This document shows positions 46,000 to 56,660 of a stretch of 64,000 nt of DNA, one piece after another. The stretch comes from Pyrus communis (lineage: Eukaryota > Streptophyta > Magnoliopsida > Rosales > Rosaceae), in the NCBI RefSeq assembly GCF_963583255.1, contig NC_084818.1, positions 10,604,222 through 10,668,221 on the forward strand, given 5' to 3'. A model generated the notes under the pieces. It did not search any database, was not told where the DNA came from, and was given only the letters and a program-made list of their open reading frames with translations. The translations under genes and the position numbers were made by a program. The number at the start of each line of letters is the position of its first letter. Position 1 is the first letter of the stretch.

Positions 46000-47358
46000 C
46001 ATAATTACATTTTTTTAACTTGCAAATAAATACATATGGCAAAATGTTAGGAACCAAATAAGCTTTTATCATATAAAAAGAAAAAAAAATATTAAGCTGA
46101 TAAATAACTAATTGATTAAACCAAGTGTCCAAACCAGTCACCAAATAAACAAATTAATAAATTAAAATTTCAACCCTCGCTCCTTCTAAACTGATATGTA
46201 TTCCAAATGCGTTAGAAGGATCCAAAAGCTTAAACTCACACATGTTAGCCTGTGTTTTGGAATTCATATAGATACTGCCCCCATCCATCCAATACTTTAT
46301 TTTTTATTTTTTTTTTATTTTTTTAACACCCAAGAATATACGTTGTAAAAGGCTCGCTTGTTTATAAATATTAGAAAGATATATAGATTAGGGAGAAATC
46401 CATATCCTTTAATCTTCTGGCAACAAATGTCTGCTTGGAAATTGCGATTTGTTGCTTGGAAATTGCAGCATCCAGCTGATGAGCTCACCAAATTGAATTC
46501 TCTTGCGCTATCACCCTTTACATATTATGCTTTGTGAGGATCAGATCCATCGTATCAACGAATGTTGATCCTGCGCTCATATCAACAAAATCCCCGAAAT
46601 TAAAGATCGTGACTATACTTCATGCTCAATTTTGACACAAATCCTATAAACATGAGTACATAAGGAAAAAAAAAAGTGTGCGGAAATCACTTATCAGATG
46701 TAATGACATGCACATGTATCAATTGAAAAAAGAATTCTAATAATTTTTAGCAGTCACATTGAAATGTATAGACACCACATCTATATATATACATTTATGA
46801 AATTTCTATTTACACCATAGTCAGCAAACAGAGTCACTCGCTTATCTAACTACATATCTTAATTTTTTGAGAATGCTTTTCATAATTCATATACTCCCCA
46901 AACACCTATGCCCTCTTCACAATCAGGTTTTATTTGAATATCGTTTAAGGGAGCTTTTTTTTTTTTTTTTTGTACTAAATTTTATATTAGATGATGTGGT
47001 AAGTGATGTATTTACGTTCTATCATTTAATAATTTTATGTTACTCCATGGTACTCAGTAGTTGTTAGGTCATGTAATATTACAATGTGTTCTAAAAGATG
47101 ATCTTCTTAGCGGTATTAAACAAGTTTAAATTCTACTAAAATAAGTGAACCCATCAACCTCGTAGTCAAAAGAAGCATGGAGTACGTTGCATTTTTTGCT
47201 CACCACCCACAAGCAGTGATAAATGGTAATGCTTATTACCCAGATCTCGACGAGAAATAAGATGATTACTTTAGGGTAATGAGCAAAAAATAAATATGCT
47301 GAATGATAAACTTTTTGCTAAGAAACAAAAATCTAAAACATGAAATCGCATGCAAAAT
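46000..47358. other. Intergenic, no gene seen
   Basis: AT-rich, with T-runs at 46292-46322 and 46956-46971. If the NHL gene has a last small exon it would lie here, but I could not place one. Confidence 0.4.
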
Positions 47359-48126
47359 TCAAAATAAATAATTTAAAATTCCGTACCATTTGAACGCATT
47401 GATGGTGCACTTGGGCATTTCTCCTGCATCAACAACCTTCAACTTCACGCCACCACACAAGACATTGATCTGCATCGTCCCAACCCTCCACCCTTTGATC
47501 ACGTACCCAATCCTCGTCTTTCCCTCCACCGCCACCTTTATCTCCTTACTCTTCAGCTGCGCCGCCAGCCTCCGCCCCACCGTCTGATCCACCACTTTGT
47601 TCCTCACCCTCATATCCATCTTGAAATTCGTCGTGTTCCGGTGCCTATGCGTGAACCCTTTGAGCAGCTTTGAACCCAGCCCCAACCCCACGTCGTTCTC
47701 GTCCCCGAGGGTCGCGTACATCTCGATCCCCTCGCGGTAGAAGATGTCGAGTTTCGGGTTGGGGTTCCTCACCTCGACACTGGTGACAGCCTGGACGTCG
47801 AGGTGGGTCCCGTCGGGTTTGGAGACGGGTTCGAATTTGGGGATCTGGAAGGAGAGGAGGTAGAAGGCCGGGAGCCGGGGGTCAAATAGGAGGTAGAAGA
47901 TGCCGCCGGCGAGGGCGGCGAGGATGACGACGACGAGGAGGAAGGCGCAGAAGACGCAGCAGCATATGCAGTAGCAGCTGCTCCCCCGGCTGGGCTTTGG
48001 GCGGAAAGAAGGGGGGATGTTGGGCTTTCGGCCTGGCGGACTGGGTACGGGCCGGCCCGGTTGGTGCGGGTATCCGTATCCTGGAGGTTTCTGGAGAACC
48101 GGTTTAATGGGCGGTTGTTGAGCCAT
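47359..48126 (-). CDS. NDR1/HIN1-like (NHL, LEA-2 domain) membrane protein
   Basis: 255 codons in one exon. Residues 1-50 are Pro-rich and cytosolic (KPPGYGYPHQPGRPVPSPPG). A Cys-rich start to the helix (CYCICCCVFCAFLL) and a transmembrane span follow at about 53-81. The rest is a LEA-2 type beta-sandwich with the typical VRNPNPKLDIFY, the GSKLLKGFTHRHRNTT region and LCGGVKLKVV. Such type II plasma-membrane proteins are linked to pathogen and wall-stress responses; the specific role is unknown. Many relatives end KCTI..KW followed by an intron and a few last residues. Here the frame reads KCTINAFKWYGILNYLF and stops, with a possible donor (GTACGG) after KW. The last eight codons may therefore be intron read-through. 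Confidence 0.88.
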   Translation of the reverse strand: MAQQPPIKPVLQKPPGYGYPHQPGRPVPSPPGRKPNIPPSFRPKPSRGSSCYCICCCVFCAFLLVVVILAALAGGIFYLLFDPRLPAFYLLSFQIPKFEPVSKPDGTHLDVQAVTSVEVRNPNPKLDIFYREGIEMYATLGDENDVGLGLGSKLLKGFTHRHRNTTNFKMDMRVRNKVVDQTVGRRLAAQLKSKEIKVAVEGKTRIGYVIKGWRVGTMQINVLCGGVKLKVVDAGEMPKCTINAFKWYGILNYLF

Positions 48127-48531
48127 TTTGTTGGATTACTCTGTTTCTGTTCTGGGTAAATTTGCAGAAAAAAAACAGAGACCCAAATGGGATTAGATTG
48201 AAATTTGTTTGAATAATAAAGAAATTAGTAATTAATATAAAAAATGTGATTGAGTTCAAGAAATTGGATTGATTTGGGTAGTGAAATTAATCGTGCAGAG
48301 CAGGAAGAAGGGGTCAGAACATTTTTGAAAAAAAAGGATGGAAATTTGCAATTTCTGGAATTTTAATTCTGATAAATTTGAAATGTGGATTTGAATTTCT
48401 GGGAAAAGAAGAAATGGGTAGTGAAATTTGGAGGAAAAAGATGAAGAATGGAGGAAGAAAGGAAGGGGAAGGATTGAATCTCAGGAAATCGGATCACCAA
48501 GACAGAGTCGTTCAATTTTTGAGAAGTAGGG

Positions 48532-48587
<56 letters not shown>

Positions 48588-48700
48588 CGGGTGAGCAGTA
48601 AGGCTTGGGACGATGGGGACATCCAGTCGGGTCGGGGCGGGGGCAATTTAGGCGCGAGATTCACGCGTGCCGTTTGGATGCTGATATTGGCGGTAGGGAT
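48127..48700 (-). promoter_or_regulatory. NHL promoter region with (GA)n run
   Basis: A GA-dinucleotide run of about 46 bp (48534-48580; CT on the gene strand) lies 410 bp before the ATG and probably marks the leader or core promoter. No clear TATA box is seen. The 130-codon plus-strand frame across it is an artefact of the GA run. Confidence 0.45.
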
Positions 48701-49864
48701 TTTTGGACAAGTTGTTTTTATTGTTTTAGTTATGAAAGAGTTAATTACAAATTTGGTCCTTGAACTTTAGTGGTGGTTTCACTTTTTGCCTTCAATTTTT
48801 TCGTCCCAAGTTGATCCACGAATGCTTAAGAATTTTGTTCAACGAGGGCAATAGCGATGACGATTACAAGATTTAATAGGATTAGTGGTGGGTGCTATTC
48901 AATTCCATGAGTTTTTTTGGTAGGAACAAACTCATATCCTTAGATATAAGTGTTTACATACTAGCAGCTGGGTGAAATTTTGGTCAAAAGCAAGTTGAAC
49001 ACTGAAATGCTGTTCAAAAATTGTTGTGTGCCATTCTCTCAACTTTTGTAACCGAAGTTTCATTCGGCCTTAGCTAATCACACTTTCAAAATTTAGAAGC
49101 CAATATGAGACAGAAAGAAGTTAAAAGACCAAAGTGAAAGAAATAAAAAGTTTAGGGGGCAATTACAAAATTAAACCTTCATGAAATTTTGTTTCGTGAA
49201 ATGGTTAGATTGGTTGGTTGGGTTATGGTATATGCATGAATGGCCAAAAAGCAGGAAAACTGTAGGTTAGGGCTGGGATAAGATTTAAAAACAGTTTTTT
49301 ATTTTTCTTTTTCCAGAAAGGGTAATAAATTAAAATACAATTGGTAGGTAATAGTTTTTATAAAACATAAATTAGGAAACTAGGAAGTTGAATGCAAGAG
49401 CAACAACTTTTCAGAGAATATAAAGAATATCGTTTTCAAAAACTACCAAACACAAATAGTTGTTTTCAAAATTTAACAGTAATTATTTTATTTTTATTAG
49501 AAAAATAGAAAACAATAGAAGTGCTTTGCAGTTTCCTTTAAATTAATACTTGTTTGAAATTGTTTTTAAAATGACTAAAAGCATTTTTAGTCAAAATGTT
49601 TTTGAAACCAATCTTTATAAAAATCCAAGTGGATCATGGAAAATCATTTTTAGTTGTTTTAAAAGCACTTCTAAACAAGTCCTCAGTCTAATGCAACCCG
49701 AGTAATCAGTAGTGGCACTAAAACAGATTTGAAGTTTTCATATCAAATCATTTGATGGAATCCCGTTAGAATGTACAATCCAAAGTCACTTAGCAAAAGA
49801 TGGAGATGCCTAAAATCTTTCTTGACTATTAATATAAGGCTTTCATTTTTCGTTGTACTCTTAA
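48701..49864. other. Intergenic, no gene seen
   Basis: Contains wording common to dispersed plant repeats (AAATTTGGTCCTTGAACTTT near 48748). No gene. Confidence 0.4.
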
Positions 49865-50006
49865 CATGATGGGTGACCCACTGGGAAGTTGCTCGTGAGT
49901 TCCCAAAAACAAAACCGTGAGGGAATGGTAAGCCCAAAGCGGACAATATCGTGCTACGGTGGTGGAGCGGACCCGGGAAGTGATTCGCCCGAGCCGGGAT
50001 GTGACA
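49865..50006 (+). repeat. Truncated Cassandra LTR (3' half)
   Basis: CATGATGGGTGACCCACTGG to GGGATGTGACA matches the second half of the Cassandra LTRs at 43-44 kb with few changes. The 5' half, including most of the 5S-like segment, is missing. Confidence 0.88.
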
Positions 50007-51165
50007 ATAACAATAAGAAATATATTTAATTTGAAAAAAAATATTCAATAAAAGTTGGAAATATATCCTTTTTTTATAAACAATAGCATTAGTAGGTTAA
50101 ATTGTTAATTATTAGAGACATTTTAATTCTGCACTCTCCTAAAAAATTGCCTTCAAAGAAACAAAAATTCAGAGTTTCTACAAACTAAAAAATGAAAATG
50201 ATTATGCAATGGAATAACAATTTTTATTCTAAATACAAATAAAACTTAATATAATAACATGATATAATTTTGATTGAGCTTCTTTTCAACAGTAGAGTCC
50301 TCAAAATATATCATATGTTCTTGAAGTATGGTTGTCCTATAAAACAACGCTACATATCAAACGTAAATTCTTTTTACAAAGTTATTGATCATAGCAAACA
50401 ATGACATGAAAATGAGGTCAAATGTCCGAAATAACCCTAAACACAAGTTATGTGCAAGTATTTTTGATGAAAACTTAACGGTGCTAGGATGAGACGACAA
50501 ATAAATAATTTCAAAAAGTTAATATGACAAATCGCTTAAAATTTTAGTTCATATGACAAATTGAAAAAATGTAAAATTTCATATGATGTTTAAAAAAAAA
50601 GATCCGAAAAATAATAAGTCTCTCAACAACATAGTTGACTAGTGTGTTAATAACTTAATAGCAAAAAAGTTGGTGCTCACATTATATAATATCTTGATTT
50701 TTGAATTTGATGGTTGATGAGTCAAATTAAAGTGGCATTTATGCATTAAAGTTGGGCATTTCTTCCCACTAACTTGTATAGCTTTGATTCTTACGTCTCA
50801 ATGGTGCAAATGATAAGCAATGTCAATGTCAACAACTATACACTAGTGACTCATTTCCCATTCATACCGAAATGTAGTCTAATTAATTCATATATTCTCG
50901 TTCACGATGTAAATGGTAGCTCAAATTAAAAGAAATTCTACTTTATCGTCAGATATATATTTATTGCACTCGTTACGTAATTTACTTCTGACTATATCCG
51001 AAATAATACACAAGATTTTTCTCAAATTAGACACTTCTAAGCTACACACTTTTTTGTTTTCTTTGCCTTCATATTAGTATTCACTTTCAACGATCATCCA
51101 AATTTCATATAAATGATCTTCCCAATTGTATACAAATAACTTATTTAGGACCACTTACCACAACA
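50007..51165. other. Intergenic, no gene seen
   Basis: AT-rich, no recognisable element or frame. Confidence 0.4.
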
Positions 51166-51237
51166 ATCAGAGTGGCGCAGCGGAAGCGTGGTGGGCCCAT
51201 AACCCACAGGTCCCAGGATCGAAACCTGGCTCTGATA
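51166..51237 (+). tRNA. Initiator tRNA-Met (CAT)
   Basis: 72 nt. The acceptor stem ATCAGAG pairs with CTCTGAT (51230-51236). A box TGGCGCAGCGG, anticodon stem GTGGG/CCCAC with loop CCCATAA (anticodon CAT, 51198-51200), T-arm CCAGG-ATCGAAA-CCTGG. The ATCGAAA T-loop (instead of TTC) and the A1-U72 end are initiator features. A long T-run (51260-51284) follows and serves as a pol III stop. The CCA-tailed 3' end is the exact partner of the Cassandra primer site TGGTATCAGAGCC. Confidence 0.96.
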
Positions 51238-51255
51238 TAGAGTGGCTTCCGAATC

Positions 51256-51259
<4 letters not shown>

Positions 51260-51284
<25 letters not shown>
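51260..51284 (+). terminator. Pol III terminator T-run
   Basis: About 25 T residues, 22 bp after the tRNA. A run of four or more T ends pol III transcription. Confidence 0.75.
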
Positions 51285-51289
<5 letters not shown>

Positions 51290-51555
51290 GGCCCCATTTC
51301 ATATCTTCATGATTGAAGTTCTCCAAATTATACTTTCCATTTCAACATTTTTTCAATCTATAACAAAACCACGGATGAAATTACAAGGTCTCGGTGCTTC
51401 GTTTTAGGATCCTAGTTCGAAGAATCGAACTATAACAAACTACAACAGGTTACAGGACAGACCCCTTCTACGATAATCCGCTAGCAGCCTAGTACAACAT
51501 AATCTAAAAGCACTTTACCCTATAACATCTGTACTGGTCTTCAAAAACCTCGCTT
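51285..51555. other. Region between tRNA and epimerase gene
   Basis: Most of it is likely the 3' UTR of the epimerase gene, read on the minus strand. Confidence 0.45.
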
Positions 51556-54032
51556 CTAAAGATCAAGGTGCTCGCTGCAGAAACTCGAAGGCACAACTGA
51601 GAGCTGCAGTCGCCCTGTCCATTCCTTGCCTGGCTTCAAAGTTATAGGTTTCTCTATCGCTGCCCCATCCACACAAAGCATCTGCTTGTACTCCTCGTCA
51701 CCAAAATCAACCATAGATTTCGATTTCTTCTCCCACGGATTCCAAACAACTGTACAAGGGGGAATGAAACGCAAACAGAAAGCCAAATTCAATATCGAGT
51801 CAATTTTTGTTCAAGCATGTCAATGCAATATGTTTAGCTAAGCTAATCCCTTTTGCACACAAAAAACTGAGACTTGAGTATACAAGCTCCACACGCCAAA
51901 ATTTTCAATCTATTTCACTTTCTGTCAAATATGAAAAAGTAATAACAGTGAAATGTCAAACATGTGCCAGCTTACCAACATCTGGTAGTCCTTCCTTTCG
52001 GATTACATATGTTCGCTTTTTCTCATGATCAAGGACTGCAACCACATTGGGCGAACTTAGATAAAGTCGACTGACCTGCCAGTAGAAATTTTTTGTACCT
52101 ATAAGCCAAAGCACTCATACTGCATCGACAATACTTGCAAGAATAGAAAATTTTAGCTAAGATTTAATTCTAACAGATTATAAAGTCGAGACTGATTGAG
52201 TTTGGCAGACAAACATAATGAATATACTGTTCTGGGAGGTTGAATTGTATTTCTTCCTCCATGCCACTTACATCACAGTATGAAGAAATGAAATAATAAT
52301 TTGTTGTGACTTCTGTTGTTTCCGAATCTAGGGTTTCCTACTTTATATGTAAAACCAATTTCACATGTTTCAAATAAAAAGAATTTACCTCAGACTCAAA
52401 AGTTATGGCGTCGCCTTGTTCTGTAAAACGTTGTCTTTCACAAAGGTTGTCCAAGTAGTCAAGTGTCTCCAGCCCTTCTATCCTCACCTCACTAGGGACA
52501 GAACTCATTTCACGTTAATAAATAAAATCACACGCCAATAACGGAAGCAAACATGCAACAACCAGAAGGCAGATGATTGTGAAATTAACAATAATGGCTA
52601 TATACCTTATATCAGAAACCGAAAAATAAGTGTGGTAGGCAAAGGAGAAACTAAACGGCTTTCCATTGACATTTCTAACTCTTGATGTCAGGTTCAGATC
52701 TCCATTTGTTGCAAGAGACACCCTAAGTCGAAACTCAAAACTGCACAGGAAACAAAGAGACGAGAAGACAATTATCTAGGACTTACATTTTGTTACAAAA
52801 ATTTAGCATACAAACTTCAATCAATAGGAAATGAGTTGATTGTACCTAAAGTGACAGCTTATTGTAGTTTTATCTAAGAATACAGCATCCAAGCTCATAC
52901 CTATGGGGCCAACACTTCAGGTCGTCTTCAGACGGTTTTAGTAGTAGATCAATAAAGGATTTTCCATTGGAATCATTTGGTTGATGCATTTCAGGATTAT
53001 CATCAATTGCCCACACCTTGTTCCTTGCAAAACCATGCTTTTCCAGCAATCCACAGTTCCCAAACTTCAAAAGCATTAAGTAAAAAGCATCGGTTGGAGT
53101 TTTCAGATTTTAGTATCTTTGTATAAGGATAATTTATGCAGGAATAATTGACAATACCTGTGGGAAACAAATGGGAATTCCTCCTCGCATCGCTTTTGGG
53201 GGCTGGAAGATTGCCTGTGATTGATGAAACGCACGTTAAAAGAATCTTTTATCCATGTCTCCAATCGGTAAGATTTGTTTCGGAACTAATGTCCACATTG
53301 TGCCAAATATCAGCTGTGTATTAGGTAACAGGGCATAGCTTTGCATAAAACTTAAAACGCAGTTGAAACCCTGATCCAACTGGAAATCTGATTCAAACAC
53401 ATTCATAAACTATGAACTAGCACAGATTGGATAATCCTAAGGCAGAGTGTACTTGGTCAACCAGTTTTACTTCTACCCCCAGTCTTCGTGACCATTCAAC
53501 CATATATACAAACATAGAAAACATTCATGCCAGGATAAAAGACGAAATCAAATGCTTTCAACCACAACAGCCACAAAATTGTAAGAAAGAAATAAGTGGA
53601 AAGCAAATTTATACAATAGGAAATGAAAAGTTATACCTTGCTGCTAGTGAATAGGAGTTCTTCGCCGTGCTTATTCCTCCATGAAGTGACCTGTCCTCCA
53701 AGGAAGCTAACCTATATTATCACAAGAGAACTCATTAATTGCAACGTTTACACACACGCTAATCACCCCACTGATACAGAAACCAAAATGGTATATGAAC
53801 AGAAGTTTTCACATAAATGAACTAACAATTTAATGACAAATTGTAAATTCAGAGCCTTCAAAAACTTAATCAATGGCGAAAACAAGATATTCTCGAATCT
53901 CACCCGTGCCGAAGCCCCTTGCTGGTTCTGAAGCACCACTTGTTCTACCCCATTCCAATCTTTTGTAATCTCAATTGCTGCCCTATGTTGCCATTCTCCT
54001 GCTGAATGCTCCATTTTGTGAAAAACAAGCAT
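51556..54032 (-). CDS. Glucose-6-phosphate 1-epimerase (aldose-1-epimerase family)
   Basis: Eight exons on the minus strand: 53904-54032, 53637-53711, 53158-53214, 52901-53064, 52606-52740, 52389-52491, 51976-52075 and 51556-51749. All borders are GT-AG and phases match; 318 residues. The enzyme interconverts alpha and beta anomers of hexose 6-phosphates. Family marks: VSFLGGQVTSWRNKHGEELL, the phosphate-binding GGIPICFPQFG, the HGFARN block, FAYHTYFSVSDI with the catalytic His, YLDNL, and VVWNPWEKKSKSMVDFGDEE near the end. In LCVDGAAIEKPITLKPG the position that is the catalytic Glu in the yeast enzyme reads Asp, which I believe is shared by part of the plant subfamily. The second Met (MEHSAGEWQHR) is an alternative start six residues in. 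It looks intact. Confidence 0.93.
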
Positions 54033-54565
54033 AATTCTCCCTCTCCCAAGTCCCCCAACTCAGCAAATCCCAGTGACACAACCAAAGATCTAAACTTAAA
54101 GAAACACCTAAACTTGTAAAAAAATAGTAATCTTTCGAATTAAAAGAGAAAACCCAACTACCATTACTCCTCAGATCTACAAAATCTCAACTTTTCGACC
54201 CCAAACTGCTAATGCCTCTGAAGTGTCATCAAAGCAGCAAAACCCAAATCCAGAAAACCCAAAAAGTGAAATTTGGCAGCTCCGCAGGAAACCTCCAACT
54301 TCAACACCCACCTAAAATTCACGCAATCAATTTAATGGAAAATAAAAGGGAAAAATCCAAATTTGCATAGCCTCACTTCTATGGAACTTTGAATTAGAAC
54401 ACACTCATAAAAATGAAAAAGACCAAATTCTCAACTGTAACAAGCCTTTTTCAAAAAACCCATCAAAGGAATGTTGAATACGCTCTAAACTACCTTAGAA
54501 GTCTTAAGTTTTTAATTAAAGTCAGAAACTTTCAGGCAGAAGCCATTTTTAACTTGCAAATTAAA
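54033..54565. other. Leader and promoter of the epimerase gene
   Basis: The 5' leader probably occupies the first few hundred bases. No TATA box could be fixed. No other gene. Confidence 0.4.
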
Positions 54566-54763
54566 CAATGCAAACACAGTACCTTGAACAGACATCAAAA
54601 CTGAGTAAATGTCTAAGTGCAAAAGCAGGCCTTTTTCTAGGAAGCATTCAGTGTTTCCAATTACAATGCGCACACAGTACCTTGAACAAACACCAAAACT
54701 GAGTAAACGTCTTAACTGCAAAAGCAACCCTTTTTCCTAGGAAGCATTCAGTGTTTCGAATTT
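54566..54763. repeat. 98-bp tandem duplication
   Basis: CAATGCAAACACAGTACCTT at 54566 recurs as CAATGCGCACACAGTACCTT at 54664, and both copies run on to GGAAGCATTCAGTGTTTC. About ten base differences are seen, so the duplication is not very recent. It lies about 0.55 kb upstream of the epimerase start codon. Confidence 0.85.
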
Positions 54764-56660
54764 GATATTAATAATACAAACTAATTCTTAAGGGAACTTA
54801 ATAGAAAAAATTTAAAATAAAAAGAATGAGGTCAGAGATACTATTTTTCAAACTATATTTGTAAATTACATAATAAGTTGATTGATAATTAGATTTTATC
54901 TTTAAATAATTAAAAATAGAATTCGATTACCAACCGTCATATCATTAAGTTTACAAAATACGGTATTCTAGCAGTTTTTAAATAATAAGAGAAAAACAAA
55001 AGTGCAGTTGGTGGGAGAATGAGAAGGAAGTGAAGGAAAATAATAGGAAATATGTTTGATGATAAGGAGGAAAAAAAAACAGTGTTTTGTTGCAGAGATC
55101 TAGGAAAGAGTAGGGACGTGGAGATACAAGAAGTACATGAGAGACTGTACAACCGGTTAATATTTTAAACAATTTTTGTGGGAAATTTTTGAAATCGAGA
55201 GACACTATGCACTTTTAAAAATTTGATTTATGAATGAATAAATGTGCCAACTTTGAATGTGAAAAGAAAATCACAAAGTTTTGTTTCCCCCTATATTTGT
55301 TGATTTTGTTTATGGCCAATGTTTTGGGTATTAACGAGCAAGATGAATGATTTCTATGAGAGAATAGAAATTGTATGGTTAAGCAATATATTAAACAAGT
55401 CGTTATATTATGTTGTCAATTCGTTTATATTTTAAAATAGATTCATTTTTAGTGGTCTGTTGAAGATCTTCATAACAAAAATTTAAGAAGTCTTCGAACA
55501 AACACGAGGGGGATATAAATAAGACGTCACTTATGATCAATTTTTTCACAACAGAATCTAAAAGATTACCATATAAGATCCCACATGCGCAGGAAAAACA
55601 TATACCTCGTATATGAGAGAGAATACAAGCAGAACGCTACTTATGCATACATCGAATGAGTAAACCGTTCTTCAGGAACTATTGATATAATCAAACCGTT
55701 TTTCAACCTGAGCTTGAGAGAGATGCTGATAGGGGCCACGGATTCATGTGGAGGTGAACATGCGTGGTTGGTTAATCCGACGTCAAACAAAAGCCGGCGG
55801 ACAATACATGTATCATAGACATGTGCTTTATAAAGGATAGATTTCAATGTAATTGTAACATCTATCTACTTAAGATGTATTTTATAAGGAAGAAATTATA
55901 ATGTTATTTTATAAGAAAGAAATTATAGCGTAACCGCAACACCGTTTTGCACTTGTAAAGTTATATACTAAAGATTTCATATTATTCGACCCCAAAAAAA
56001 GTAATTTTCATGCTAATACATACACATACTCGTCATAATCCACAAAAAACTAGTTGAATCTCACCTTGGTTACTAGAAATGAGCATGACGATCTTGTTGC
56101 CGAGAGAAGTAATTCAACTCATTCACATCCTGATCATGGATGTTTGGAATCCATATTATGCAAGAAGACATTGCTTTTGCAATTCTAATTGAAAAGTGAC
56201 GCAACCTTTCTAATTTTTCTTGCCCACAACTAGTTGTACACGCGTACACGCCTATCACAGGTCATTCACCCGTGATGGGAAAGATGGAGCCGAATATTTA
56301 GACAAATGAATTACAAATAAAACCATACATCGACATTGCAGTGTCACCACATTACCGTTAATTAAGTTTACATCACACCCACACGCATACAATTAAGGAA
56401 GGTGGTTCTATACTAAATCTCTACACCCTTCAATGTACATCACCTTTCAGTGGCCATTCCAGCACATCTGAATTCTAGTCTTTCAACTCATAACATTAAA
56501 TTCAAATACAAAGAAGCCATTAGTTCTTCCATGAGATAACTAACCACACAGTAAAAATTAGAGCCTCAGCTTTCTCCTGCTTCTTGTTAGCGGTAATTTT
56601 GGGCTTGTAATATGCCAAAACTACGTAACTAAATAAACTGTGCCAATTACCGGTCGATGA
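54764..56660. other. Intergenic, no gene seen
   Basis: AT-rich. A short direct repeat (AAGGAAGAAATTATA near 55889 and 55913) is the only structure noted. The last 200 bp are the likely 3' UTR of the GBF gene. Confidence 0.4.

Noticed and set aside
48378..48770. 130-codon plus-strand frame
   Set aside because: More than a quarter is a (RE)n run from the GA microsatellite; it lies in the promoter of the NHL gene.
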